Below are positions 1 through 8,256 of a stretch of DNA of 64,000 nucleotides, in pieces. Within the stretch, counting starts at the first letter, position 1; the number at the start of each line of letters is the position of its first letter. The stretch lies in contig NZ_JAGJEA010000007.1 of NCBI RefSeq assembly GCF_018100805.1, positions 124,001 to 188,000 of the forward strand, written 5' to 3'. The stretch comes from Aquimarina sp. MMG016 (GTDB lineage Bacteria > Bacteroidota > Bacteroidia > Flavobacteriales > Flavobacteriaceae). The notes under the pieces are model-generated. The model had not been told where the DNA came from. It saw nothing but the letters and a program-made list of their open reading frames with translations, and did not search any database. Both the position numbers and the translations under genes were made by a program.

Positions 1-258
1 AGTCCAGAAGGGTTAGCTCCTGTTAAGAATGATGATTGGGGATTTATAAATACTAAAGGCGAAATGGTCATTGAAGCTAAATATGGAATAACCGTTTCTA
101 GTTTTGGTTTTTTATCAGGAAAAGTTCAGGAGAAAGGTTTTGTTGAAGGCTTAGCAAGAGTTAAATACAATAAAAAGTGGGGATTTTTAAAACCGGATGG
201 CAAGGTTCTTGCTGATAAATGGTTTGAAAATGCAGAGCCTTTTGTAAAAGTTAAATAG
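1..258 (+). CDS. WG-repeat protein, C-terminal fragment (cut by the window edge)
   Basis: The frame is open from base 1 to the TAG at 256-258, so only the last 85 residues of a longer protein are seen. The visible part carries repeated units of the WG type: a Trp-Gly-Phe followed by a turn such as NTKGE or KPDGK, then a short strand (WGFINTKGEMVIEAKY, then KWGFLKPDGKVLADKW). WG repeats form strand-rich, presumably ligand-binding or scaffold domains, and no catalytic role can be read from them. The protein ends 139 bases before the pigment operon and is probably unrelated to it. Localisation cannot be judged because the N-terminus is missing. Confidence 0.8.
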   Translation, partial: SPEGLAPVKNDDWGFINTKGEMVIEAKYGITVSSFGFLSGKVQEKGFVEGLARVKYNKKWGFLKPDGKVLADKWFENAEPFVKVK

Positions 259-397
259 TTTTTTTAAAAAATATCAAAACAGGCAACCTTAGACGATTGT
301 TAAAGTTGTTGGTATTTTTTTTTAGTTGTTAATAAAATCTTAATTTGTATAATAGATATCAGTATAGTTATCTATTCTTAAAACCAAATTTAAATAA
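259..397 (+). promoter_or_regulatory. Probable promoter and leader region of the pigment operon
   Basis: This 139-base AT-rich gap lies before the first of about 27 tightly packed co-directional genes, so a main promoter is expected here. TTAATTTG at 340-347 resembles the Bacteroidota -7 element (TAnnTTTG). No TTTG lies at the usual distance upstream, so the exact promoter cannot be fixed. No good terminator hairpin for the preceding gene is visible, so read-through from upstream is possible. Confidence 0.3.
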
Positions 398-1129
398 ATG
401 AAATACGCCCTTGTTACAGGTGGATCCAGAGGAATAGGAAGAGAAGTGGCTATAAAATTAGCTAAAGATTTAGATTATCCAGTTTTAGTTAATTATCAGT
501 CTAATGATGATGCAGCCGAAGAAACAAAAAAGATGATTGAAGAGGAAGGAGGGAGCTGTACATTATTAAAATTTAATGTGGCTGATGCAGAATCTACAAA
601 ATCTACTTTGGATAAATGGATTGAACAAAACCCTGATGCTATAATAGAAGTAATCGTTAATAATGCAGGTATTACCAGAGACGGATTGTTCATGTGGATG
701 AAACCCGAAGATTGGAATGATGTTCTTAATATCAGTCTTAATGGATTCTATAATGTTACTAATCATTTGATTCAGAAGATGCTTACTAACCGTTATGGTA
801 GAATTATAAATATGGTCTCTGTTTCTGGTGTTAAAGGAACAGCAGGTCAGGCTAATTATTCGGCTGCAAAAGGTGCGTTAGTAGGTGCTACAAAAGCTTT
901 GGCTCAGGAAGTGGCGAAACGAAAAATTACGGTAAATGCAGTTGCCCCTGGATTTATTAAGACGGATATGACGGCTGAGATGGATGAGAAAGAATTAAAA
1001 CGTATGATTCCGGTTAATCGTTTTGGTGAGGCAGAAGAAGTAGCTGATCTAGTGTCTTTTTTAGCCTCCAAAAAAGCATCATATATTACTGGAGAAGTTG
1101 TAAATATTAACGGTGGAATATATTCTTAA
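398..1129 (+). CDS. 3-oxoacyl-ACP reductase (FabG-like SDR)
   Basis: This 243-residue short-chain dehydrogenase would reduce 3-oxoacyl-ACP to 3-hydroxyacyl-ACP with NADPH in the cytoplasm. It has the N-terminal TGGSRGIG nucleotide-binding loop (residues 7-14), the NNAG motif, and a Ser141-Tyr154-Lys158 triad at FabG spacing within QANYSAAKGAL. The C-terminus ends in the typical SYITGEVVNINGG. Length is normal for FabG. It is the first gene of the pigment run and sits 6 bases before a ketosynthase. It is the only ketoreductase seen in the cluster, so it probably serves polyene elongation and perhaps the DAR precursors too. A housekeeping fabG elsewhere is expected, so this copy is likely pathway-dedicated. 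Confidence 0.9.
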   Translation: MKYALVTGGSRGIGREVAIKLAKDLDYPVLVNYQSNDDAAEETKKMIEEEGGSCTLLKFNVADAESTKSTLDKWIEQNPDAIIEVIVNNAGITRDGLFMWMKPEDWNDVLNISLNGFYNVTNHLIQKMLTNRYGRIINMVSVSGVKGTAGQANYSAAKGALVGATKALAQEVAKRKITVNAVAPGFIKTDMTAEMDEKELKRMIPVNRFGEAEEVADLVSFLASKKASYITGEVVNINGGIYS

Positions 1130-1135
1130 AGATTT

Positions 1136-2353
1136 ATGCGTAGAGTAGTTATCACAGGAATGGGTATTTATTCGTGTATTGGCACTAATGTTGAAGAGGT
1201 AAAGGAGTCTTTATACAGAGGTAAGTCTGGAATAGTTTATGAACCTTCTAGAAAAGAATTTGGATACAGGTCGGCACTTACAGGAATTGTCCCTAAACCT
1301 AATCTAAAAAAAGAGCTGAGTAGAAGGCAGAGAATAAGTTTTGGTTCAGAATCTGAATATGCATATATAGCTACAAAGCAAGCTTTTGATCAAGCAGGTG
1401 TAGACCAGGAATTTTTGGATACCAAAGAAATTGGCATTCTATTTGGTAATGACAGTACCGCAGAGTCTGTTATGGAAGCGATAGATAAAATTAGAGTCAA
1501 AAAAGATACTACTCTGGTAGGGTCTGGTGGAGTTTTTAAATCTATGAACTCTACAGTAACTATGAATTTATCTACAGTTTTTAAGCTAAAGGGAGTAAAT
1601 TTTACAATTAGTGCAGCTTGTGCTAGTGGTTCACATTCTGTAGGAATGGGATACCTTTTGATAAAACAAGGTTTACAAGATTATGTTTTATGTGGAGGAG
1701 CTCAAGAGATTAATGATTATGCATTTGGAAGTTTTGATGGATTAGGAGTGTTTTCGGTTAATGAAGATAATCCTACAGCAGCTTCTAGGCCTTTTGATAG
1801 TAGTAGAGATGGTTTAGTGCCTAGTGGAGGTGGAGCTGCATTGTTTTTGGAGAGTTATGAAAGCGCGATAGCCCGCGGAGCGACTATTTTAGGAGAAGTA
1901 GTGGGGTATGGCTTTTCTTCTAATGGAGCGCATATCTCAACTCCTAATCAAGAAGGTCCTGCTCGAGCTATGAAACGAGCCGTGGAGCAAGCAGATCTAA
2001 AACCAGAGGAAATAGGGTATGTTAATGCTCATGCAACTTCTACACCAATAGGAGATGCTAATGAAGCCAAAGCTATTGATGAAGTTTTTGGGAAGACTAA
2101 ACCCTATGTAAGCTCTACAAAATCGATGACAGGTCATGAGTGTTGGATGGCTGGAGCTAGTGAGATTGTATATTCACTGATAATGTTGAATAACTCATTT
2201 ATTGCGCCTAATATTAACTTAAAAACACCAGATGAAGACTCGTCAAAGTTAAATCTGGTGAAAGAAACAGTAGATAAAAAATTTGATGTATTTTTGTCGA
2301 ATTCTTTTGGATTTGGGGGAACGAATTCAGCAATCGTCATAAAAAAAGTTTAG
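1136..2353 (+). CDS. Beta-ketoacyl-ACP synthase, FabF/KAS II-like
   Basis: This 405-residue condensing enzyme is expected to perform decarboxylative Claisen condensation of malonyl-ACP onto an acyl chain. The Cys-His-His set is complete: Cys162 in AACASGSH, His299 in NAHATSTPIGD and His334 in KSMTGHECW. The C-terminus carries the SNSFGFGGTNSAIV signature. It lies between the FabG-like gene and an ACP gene, next to the dialkylresorcinol genes. It may therefore make the acyl precursors used by the DarB-like enzyme rather than the polyene, but that split is inference. It is one of four full-length FabF-type proteins in the cluster. Confidence 0.92.
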   Translation: MRRVVITGMGIYSCIGTNVEEVKESLYRGKSGIVYEPSRKEFGYRSALTGIVPKPNLKKELSRRQRISFGSESEYAYIATKQAFDQAGVDQEFLDTKEIGILFGNDSTAESVMEAIDKIRVKKDTTLVGSGGVFKSMNSTVTMNLSTVFKLKGVNFTISAACASGSHSVGMGYLLIKQGLQDYVLCGGAQEINDYAFGSFDGLGVFSVNEDNPTAASRPFDSSRDGLVPSGGGAALFLESYESAIARGATILGEVVGYGFSSNGAHISTPNQEGPARAMKRAVEQADLKPEEIGYVNAHATSTPIGDANEAKAIDEVFGKTKPYVSSTKSMTGHECWMAGASEIVYSLIMLNNSFIAPNINLKTPDEDSSKLNLVKETVDKKFDVFLSNSFGFGGTNSAIVIKKV

Positions 2354-2377
2354 AAATAGAAAAAAATTACGAAGAAG

Positions 2378-2626
2378 ATGATGGAAACAAGTGTAATTGT
2401 AGAAAAAGTTGATGATTTCTTAATTGAAGAATTCGAAGTGGAAGCAGAGGAGATATCTCCTGAAGCAAATCTTAAGGATACTTTAGATCTTGATAGTTTA
2501 GATTATGTAGACCTAGTAGTGGCAATAGAAGCTACTTTTGGGGTAAAACTTGTGGGAGATGATTTTGTAGGTGTTGAAAGTTTTCAGGATTTTTATGATT
2601 TAATAGAACGAAAAGTAAATATTTAA
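2378..2626 (+). CDS. Acyl carrier protein (DAR-side)
   Basis: This 82-residue acidic protein has the four-helix ACP pattern and the phosphopantetheine attachment motif DLDSLDYVDL, in which the Ser after Asp-Leu-Asp carries the arm. Two adjacent ATG codons open the frame, so the start could be one codon later. It lies directly upstream of an acyltransferase-like gene and the darA/darB-like pair, which suggests it carries beta-keto acyl chains for resorcinol formation. A second ACP lies at 11712-11969. No phosphopantetheinyl transferase gene is seen in the window, so activation must rely on one encoded elsewhere. Confidence 0.92.
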   Translation: MMETSVIVEKVDDFLIEEFEVEAEEISPEANLKDTLDLDSLDYVDLVVAIEATFGVKLVGDDFVGVESFQDFYDLIERKVNI

Positions 2627-2635
2627 AAAAATATA

Positions 2636-3532
2636 ATGGCCCAATGGGAAGGTAAGGCTAAAGGGACACCTTTAGGATATAAAATATTTATTTTTTTTAT
2701 CAAGCATCTGGGATTAAATGCTGCGTACTCTATATTAGTATTCGTAGCTGCGTATTATGTCGTTTTTTCCTTCTCGACTACCAGGACGAGTTATTTCTAT
2801 TTTAGAAAAAGATTAGAACAATCTTTTCTTGAATCAATTATTAGTATTTATAAAAACTATTTTGTTTTTGGTCAGACACTTATTGACAGAACGGCTATTT
2901 CTTTTGGATTAAAGGATAAGTTTTCATTCACTTATGATGGTAAGGAGAAGGTTCAGGCATTGTTAGATAAGAAGACCGGAGGTTTTGTATTTAGTGGTCA
3001 CATAGGAAGTTTTAATATTGCCAGATATTTTTTTGATGAGTTTGATATGACAGATACTGCTGTTAATTTAATGGTTACTGATCAAGAAAATGAACAAATT
3101 AAAGAATTTGTTGGAGCTGTTTCTTATGATACTAATATGAGATTTATCGTGATAAAAGATGATATGTCTCATATTTTTGAAATGAATGATGCTTTAGGAA
3201 GGGGTGAGGTTATTGTTTTTGCCTCGGATCGTTATGTAGAAGGAATACAATATATAGAACAAGAATTTCTTGGAAAATCTGTTAAGTTTCCTTCAGGGCC
3301 TTATAAATTGGCAGCAAGGAAGAAAAAGCCAATGCTCTTTATGTATATAATGAAAGGGAAGAATAAGCAATATCATTTATATGCAAAAGAACCAGAGTTT
3401 ACTGCGGATTCTATAAAACCAAGCCATGTATTAAAAGAATACGTTAGAAATATGGAAATTATGATCAAAAAATACCCTTTGCAATGGTTTAATTATTATG
3501 ATTATTGGGAAGATCTTAAATCCGATTCATGA
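2636..3532 (+). CDS. LpxL/HtrB-like lysophospholipid acyltransferase family protein
   Basis: This 298-residue protein has one N-terminal membrane segment (about residues 15-45) and a cytoplasmic-face acyltransferase domain resembling the lipid A late acyltransferases. The His box reads HIGSFN from His122. LpxL enzymes have H-X4-D/E, but here Asn127 stands at the acidic position, so the usual His/acid pair is incomplete or the family uses a variant. Family members move an acyl group from acyl-ACP to a lipid hydroxyl. In this cluster it could acylate a DAR or polyene intermediate at the inner membrane, though that is inference. Its stop overlaps the start of the darA-like gene (ATGA), indicating translational coupling. 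Confidence 0.8.
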   Translation: MAQWEGKAKGTPLGYKIFIFFIKHLGLNAAYSILVFVAAYYVVFSFSTTRTSYFYFRKRLEQSFLESIISIYKNYFVFGQTLIDRTAISFGLKDKFSFTYDGKEKVQALLDKKTGGFVFSGHIGSFNIARYFFDEFDMTDTAVNLMVTDQENEQIKEFVGAVSYDTNMRFIVIKDDMSHIFEMNDALGRGEVIVFASDRYVEGIQYIEQEFLGKSVKFPSGPYKLAARKKKPMLFMYIMKGKNKQYHLYAKEPEFTADSIKPSHVLKEYVRNMEIMIKKYPLQWFNYYDYWEDLKSDS

Positions 3533-4452
3533 AAAACGTATTAGTACTATACTATAGTCAAAGTGGTCAGTTAGGGGATATTTTGACTAATTTGGTAAGT
3601 CCAATTGTAAAGGATGACAATTGCAAGGTAACAACATATTTAATCCAGCCAGAAAATGAATATGCTTTTCCTTGGAATAAAAAGGATTTTTTAGAAGTGT
3701 TTCCTGAGTCGTATTTACAAATTCCTAAACCAAACAAACCTATCCCTGATGAAGTTCTTAATAAGAAATATGATCTTATTATTTTAGGTTATACAGTTTG
3801 GTATCTTTCACCATCGATTCCAATCAATTCATTTCTAAAAAGTGAAGAAGCAAAGTTACTATTAAAAGATACTCCTGTCATTACGGTAAATGGTTCTAGG
3901 AATATGTGGATTTTGACACAGGAAAAAGTAAAAAGACTTCTTGTAGATAACAAAGCAAAATTAGTCGGTAATTTAGCATTTGTTGATCGTCATTGGAATC
4001 ATATTAGTGTTATCACTATAGTTCACTGGTTGATGGGAGGAAAAAAAACTAAATACTTAGGCTTTTTTCCTAAACCGGGAGTTTCAGAAAAAGATATAAA
4101 TGAAGCGGGTAAGTTTGGATCTATTATAAAAAAATATCTTTTTAAAGAAAATTTTGCCCACCTCCAAGAAGACCTTGTGAAGTCTGGAGGAGTGATGATA
4201 AAACCTTTTTTAATAAGGTCAGATAAATCTGGTAATCATATATTTAGTAAGTGGTCAGCCCATATTTATAAGGTAGGTCTAAAATCATCAGAAAAAAGGG
4301 CAAAATGGTTAAACTTTTTCCAGTATTATTTACAATTTGCTATTTGGGTTTTCGTACCAATAGTTTTTGTTATATTTTTGTTGACTTATTTGCCTTTTTA
4401 TGCACGCATAAAAAAAGATATTAAATATTATCAATCAGTAAGACTCAGGTAG
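3529..4452 (+). CDS. darA: Dialkylresorcinol condensing enzyme, DarA-like (aromatase)
   Basis: This 307-residue protein begins with a flavodoxin-like FMN phosphate-binding pattern (VLVLYYSQSGQLGD) and continues with a flavodoxin-like alpha/beta fold (LIILGYTVWYLSPSIP). A C-terminal hydrophobic segment of about 25 residues near residue 275 suggests membrane association. DarA proteins act with DarB. DarB condenses two beta-keto acyl units to a cyclohexanedione and DarA oxidises it to the aromatic 2,5-dialkylresorcinol. The start overlaps the previous stop and the darB-like gene follows 14 bases downstream. Adjacency to darB and the fold support the call. The flavin dependence is read from the motif only. 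Confidence 0.85.
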   Translation: MKNVLVLYYSQSGQLGDILTNLVSPIVKDDNCKVTTYLIQPENEYAFPWNKKDFLEVFPESYLQIPKPNKPIPDEVLNKKYDLIILGYTVWYLSPSIPINSFLKSEEAKLLLKDTPVITVNGSRNMWILTQEKVKRLLVDNKAKLVGNLAFVDRHWNHISVITIVHWLMGGKKTKYLGFFPKPGVSEKDINEAGKFGSIIKKYLFKENFAHLQEDLVKSGGVMIKPFLIRSDKSGNHIFSKWSAHIYKVGLKSSEKRAKWLNFFQYYLQFAIWVFVPIVFVIFLLTYLPFYARIKKDIKYYQSVRLR

Positions 4453-4466
4453 GTGTCTAATAATTT

Positions 4467-5600
4467 ATGAAGAACGTATATATAACTAAAACAGCTCATT
4501 TTTTACCAAATCAACCGGTTTCTAATGATGAAATGGAAAAGAGACTAGGTATGATTGATGATCAGCCATCTAGGGCAAGAAGGATTGTTTTAAGAAACAA
4601 TGGTATTAAGGAGAGGTATTACGCTATAGATTCAGAAGGTAAAGTAACACATAATAACGCTCAATTGACCAAAGAAGCAATCAAGGGTTTGTGTGATACT
4701 GATTTTTCAGAAAAAGATATAGAGCTACTTTCCTGTGGTACAACAGGGCCTGATAACTTGTTGCCTTCTCATGCATCTATGGTTCATGGGCTTTTAGATG
4801 CAGAAAGTATTGAGTTAAATTCTGCTTCTGGAGTATGTTGTTCAGGTATGAGTGCTCTTAAGTATGGATATCTATCTATAAGGGCTGGTGCTACTACTAA
4901 TGCAGTATGTACTGGGTCAGAAAGATCTTCTAGTTGGATGCAGTCTCAGAAATATAATGAAGAAATAGATAACCTTAAGAGTTTAGAAGAAACACCGGTT
5001 ATAGGATTTAAAAAAGATTTTCTTCGCTGGATGTTATCAGATGGAGCTGGAGCATTTTTATTAGAAAGCGAACCAAATGGTGACGCTTCTTTAAGAATTG
5101 ATTGGATGGAAGCTTATTCCTATGCTTATGAATTAGAAGCTTGTATGTATGCAGGAGGAGAGAAACAAGAAGATGGAACCTTGAAACCTTGGACAGACTA
5201 TACTCCAAAAGAATGGCTTAATGATTCTATATTTTCTTTAAAACAGGATGTTAAAGTATTGGATGAGCATGTAGTACAGAAAGCTATTGTTAGTATGAAA
5301 GATGCTGTTACTAAAAATAACTTGAATGTTTCCGAAGTAGATTTCTTTTTGCCTCATATGTCATCATTTTATTTTGAAGGAAAGTTAAATGACGAAATGG
5401 TTAAACAAGGTTTAAGTATTCCAAAAGAAAAATGGTTTACAAATCTTGAAAAAGTAGGTAATGTAGGTTCTGCTTCAATTTATCTTATGATCGATGAATT
5501 AAGAAAATCAGGTAGATTGAAAAAAGGAAATAAAATATTAGTATTAGTTCCTGAGAGTGGACGCTTTTCATACTTTCATATTTTGCTAACTGTTTGCTAA
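4467..5600 (+). CDS. darB: Dialkylresorcinol-forming ketosynthase, DarB-like (KAS III family)
   Basis: This 377-residue condensing enzyme of the FabH/KAS III type has catalytic Cys125 (in GVCCSGM, the second Cys aligning with the FabH cysteine), His297 in LPHMSSFYF and Asn332 in VGNVGSASIYL. The Cys-His-Asn triad is thus complete. DarB joins two beta-keto acyl thioesters head to tail into a cyclohexanedione, the precursor of the resorcinol half of flexirubins. The start is an ATG 14 bases after the darA-like stop. The end overlaps the next start (TAATG). It is longer than E. coli FabH, as expected for DarB relatives. A plain FabH is less likely because of the paired darA-like gene. Confidence 0.88.
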   Translation: MKNVYITKTAHFLPNQPVSNDEMEKRLGMIDDQPSRARRIVLRNNGIKERYYAIDSEGKVTHNNAQLTKEAIKGLCDTDFSEKDIELLSCGTTGPDNLLPSHASMVHGLLDAESIELNSASGVCCSGMSALKYGYLSIRAGATTNAVCTGSERSSSWMQSQKYNEEIDNLKSLEETPVIGFKKDFLRWMLSDGAGAFLLESEPNGDASLRIDWMEAYSYAYELEACMYAGGEKQEDGTLKPWTDYTPKEWLNDSIFSLKQDVKVLDEHVVQKAIVSMKDAVTKNNLNVSEVDFFLPHMSSFYFEGKLNDEMVKQGLSIPKEKWFTNLEKVGNVGSASIYLMIDELRKSGRLKKGNKILVLVPESGRFSYFHILLTVC

Positions 5601-6058
5601 TGCCTAATCTTTTAGAAGATAAAATAACCGATCTTGATTTTGTCAAGAAATTGATTCCTCAGAAAGATCCATTTGTAATGATCGACAAACTATTGTTTTT
5701 TGATACTGATAAAGTGGTTTCGGGTCTTACTGTAACCTCTGATAACGTTTTAACCAATGGTACTCATTTTACAGAAGGAGGGCTTATTGAAAATATGGCT
5801 CAGAGTATAGCATTGCATAGAGGATACAGAGGTTATATTAATCGAGGCGGTGACGGAAAACCTAAAACAGGCTTTATAGGTTCTATAAAACACGCTACTA
5901 TTAATAGCCTTCCAGAAATCGGAACGGACATAGAAACTACTGTAGAGATTGTCGCAGAAATAATGATGGTTTCATTGGTTAAGATCGAAGTAAAAGATAT
6001 GAAAGGTAATCTTTTAGCTTCTTCTGAAATGAAAACCATTATTGTAGACCCTCAGTAG
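5600..6058 (+). CDS. Hotdog-fold 3-hydroxyacyl-ACP dehydratase-like protein (ApeP/FabZ type)
   Basis: This hotdog protein of about 152 residues would dehydrate 3-hydroxyacyl-ACP to trans-2-enoyl-ACP, introducing the polyene double bonds. It carries THFTEGGLIENMAQSIAL, which matches the long-helix active-site region of the hotdog dehydratases with a His and a downstream Glu. A TTG two codons upstream (5594) is in frame, but the ATG at 5600 overlaps the preceding TAA as TAATG, so it is preferred. A second hotdog protein lies at 16220-16585. Aryl polyene pathways usually have two such proteins, and the pair here fits that. Confidence 0.8.
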   Translation: MPNLLEDKITDLDFVKKLIPQKDPFVMIDKLLFFDTDKVVSGLTVTSDNVLTNGTHFTEGGLIENMAQSIALHRGYRGYINRGGDGKPKTGFIGSIKHATINSLPEIGTDIETTVEIVAEIMMVSLVKIEVKDMKGNLLASSEMKTIIVDPQ

Positions 6059-6097
6059 CTTTAATTATAATTCTTTTATGTTTAAATACTAAACTTT

Positions 6098-6499
6098 ATG
6101 AAGAAAGAAGAAGTACCTCAAGATCAAAGTAGTTTTTCTCATACAAATATGAAAGAAGTGGTATATGCAGTGGATAAAGAAGGTAAGTATGGCAAAGCAT
6201 TAAGTTCCGGTTGGGAAGCTAAAACTATGGCTTTAAACGAATCTTTAGAACTTATAGAAGAGAAAGTTTTAGAGACTGTCCAGAAAATAAAACAAGGAGA
6301 ATTGAGTCCAATTGCTTATTATATGGAGGTTCAGCGAATGGACCCTGTAGTACTTTCGGGTTATGTAGGTATGTGGCAGTGGAGAGTAAAAAGACACCTG
6401 AAAGCCAAAGTTTTTAATAGGTTGAGAGAAAGAACACTCCAGAAATATGCAGATGCATTTGAGATAACCTTGTCTGAATTAAAAAATCCAAAGATTTGA
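6098..6499 (+). CDS. Uncharacterised 133-residue cluster protein
   Basis: I recognise no named domain. The protein is soluble, charged and mostly helical by composition, with no signal peptide, membrane segment or cysteine pair. The centre contains a long helix-prone stretch (about residues 45-75) and a basic helix with WQWRVKRHLKAK (about residues 95-108). It lies between a dehydratase and a BtrH-like protein, and its stop overlaps the TTG start of the latter, so the two are probably translated together. A role as accessory or docking partner of the BtrH-like enzyme or of an ACP is possible, but nothing in the sequence proves it. Confidence 0.75.
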   Translation: MKKEEVPQDQSSFSHTNMKEVVYAVDKEGKYGKALSSGWEAKTMALNESLELIEEKVLETVQKIKQGELSPIAYYMEVQRMDPVVLSGYVGMWQWRVKRHLKAKVFNRLRERTLQKYADAFEITLSELKNPKI

Positions 6500-7494
6500 A
6501 AATAAACTTCGAACATAACCAATCAGCTCATTGTGAAAATGGGGTGGTTTCTAATTTATTAAAATATAACGGCCTTAACGTTAGTGAACCTATGGTATTC
6601 GGGATAGGTTCTGGAGTCTTTTTTATATTTATACCTTTTATTAAGGTGAACTATGCTCCAATGTTTAGTTTTAGACCAGTTCCAGGGTTTATCTTTTCCA
6701 GAGTAAGTAAAAGACTTGGTTTTAAAATTAAAAGACATAAGTTTAAGTCTAAAGCCAAGGCACAACAAACCTTGGATGCTGAATTGACAAAAAATAATCC
6801 TGTGGGGTTACAAGTTGGAGTATATAACTTAACTTATTTCCCTGATGAATATCGTTTTCATTTTAATGCACATAATCTAGTCGTGTATGGCAAAGAAAAT
6901 GGAGAATATCTAATTAGTGATCCGGTAATGCCCGAGGTTACTACTTTATCACATAATGAGTTAGAAAAAGTTCGTTTTGCTAAAGGTCCTTTTGCGCCAA
7001 ATGGACACATCTATTATCCTACGCAATTACCACAAGATGTAGATCTTAAAAAAGCAATTCTAAAAGGTATAAAACAAGCATACCGTCATATGTTAGCTCC
7101 TGTTCCTATTGTAGGATTTAGAGGAATTAGGTATGTGGCTAAAAGAATTCGTAAATGGCCGGATAAGATCGGGGTTAAAAAAACAAACCATTACCTGGGG
7201 CAATTGGTTCGTATGCAAGAAGAAATTGGTACAGGAGGAGGTGGTTTTCGTTTTATTTTTGCAGCTTTTTTACAAGAAGCTTCTGAGATACTTGAGAATC
7301 CAAAACTTTCTGAACTATCAAAAGAAATGACTGTAATTGGTGATCAATGGAGAGATTTTGCAATTGATGCATCACGATTATATAAAAATAGAAGTCGTGA
7401 GACTGACGCTTATAATAAAATTGCCGATAAACTAGATGCCATTGCATTAGCAGAAAGAGCATTCTTTTTACAATTAAAGAAAGCCATCAAATAA
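6496..7494 (+). CDS. BtrH-like acyltransferase (BtrH N-terminal domain plus DUF4872-like region)
   Basis: This 332-residue protein starts at a TTG that overlaps the previous stop. The N-terminus has HNQSAHCENGVVSNLLKYNG, matching the Cys-containing start of BtrH-type proteins (C39-peptidase-like fold), with Cys13 as candidate nucleophile and a His in FHFNAHNLVVYG as its partner. The later part, FRGIRYVAKRI to the end, is helical like DUF4872. BtrH moves an acyl group from an ACP to an amino-sugar in butirosin biosynthesis. By analogy this protein could transfer the finished polyene from its ACP to the resorcinol hydroxyl, forming the flexirubin ester. That role is inference from family chemistry and location. 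Confidence 0.78.
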   Translation: MKINFEHNQSAHCENGVVSNLLKYNGLNVSEPMVFGIGSGVFFIFIPFIKVNYAPMFSFRPVPGFIFSRVSKRLGFKIKRHKFKSKAKAQQTLDAELTKNNPVGLQVGVYNLTYFPDEYRFHFNAHNLVVYGKENGEYLISDPVMPEVTTLSHNELEKVRFAKGPFAPNGHIYYPTQLPQDVDLKKAILKGIKQAYRHMLAPVPIVGFRGIRYVAKRIRKWPDKIGVKKTNHYLGQLVRMQEEIGTGGGGFRFIFAAFLQEASEILENPKLSELSKEMTVIGDQWRDFAIDASRLYKNRSRETDAYNKIADKLDAIALAERAFFLQLKKAIK

Positions 7495-7500
7495 TATTCT

Positions 7501-8256
7501 GTGGGAGCTCCTATTATTCAAATAAATAACCTTTCTAAACAATATCAGGGAGCAGATTTTAAATCCTTAGATAATGTTGATCTGTCTATTCATAAGGGAG
7601 AAGTGTTCGGTTTATTGGGACCTAATGGAGCCGGAAAAACTACATTAATCTCTATTCTTTGTGGATTAATAAAACCAACTTCTGGAGAAGTTCATATTGG
7701 CGATAAAACTTTTCATCAAGATCATAAGTCAATAAAAAAGATAATAGGTGTAGTTCCTCAGGAATACGCCTTATATCCAAGACTTACAGCCAAAGAAAAT
7801 TTATTGTATTTCGGAAGTATGTTTGGATTGCCAAAATCAGAACTTCGACCTTTGGTTTCACTGCATTTAGATCAGCTAGGATTATTGCCCTTCGCTGATA
7901 AAAAAATAAAGACATTTTCTGGTGGAATGAAAAGAAGAGTGAATCTCATTGCAGGAATTCTGCATAAACCAGAATTACTTTTTCTTGATGAGCCAACGGT
8001 TGGTGTAGATGTACAGTCTAAACAAGCTATTACTGAAAAGTTAAAACAACTTAATAAAGATGGTACTACTATAATTTATACTTCTCATCATTTACGAGAA
8101 GCACAAGAATTATGTACTCGTGTTGGAATTATAGATTCAGGAAGGATTATAGCAAAAGATACACCTACTAGTCTTATTTCTTCAACAGAAAACGCTAGAA
8201 ATCTTGAGGACGTATTTATCGAACTAACAGGAAAGGAGTTACGAGATTATGCATAA
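7501..8256 (+). CDS. ABC transporter ATP-binding protein
   Basis: This 251-residue ATPase starts at a GTG six bases after the preceding stop. Walker A is GPNGAGKTT (near residue 42), the Q-loop is VVPQEYALYP, the signature is FSGGMKRRVNL, Walker B is LLFLDEPTVGVD, and a switch His lies in YTSHHLREA. The pattern is that of the ABC-2 export subfamily used for polyketides, drugs or lipids (CcmA/NodI-like). It overlaps the permease gene by 8 bases, so the two form one transporter. In this cluster it probably moves the pigment or a precursor across the inner membrane. Confidence 0.92.
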   Translation: MGAPIIQINNLSKQYQGADFKSLDNVDLSIHKGEVFGLLGPNGAGKTTLISILCGLIKPTSGEVHIGDKTFHQDHKSIKKIIGVVPQEYALYPRLTAKENLLYFGSMFGLPKSELRPLVSLHLDQLGLLPFADKKIKTFSGGMKRRVNLIAGILHKPELLFLDEPTVGVDVQSKQAITEKLKQLNKDGTTIIYTSHHLREAQELCTRVGIIDSGRIIAKDTPTSLISSTENARNLEDVFIELTGKELRDYA

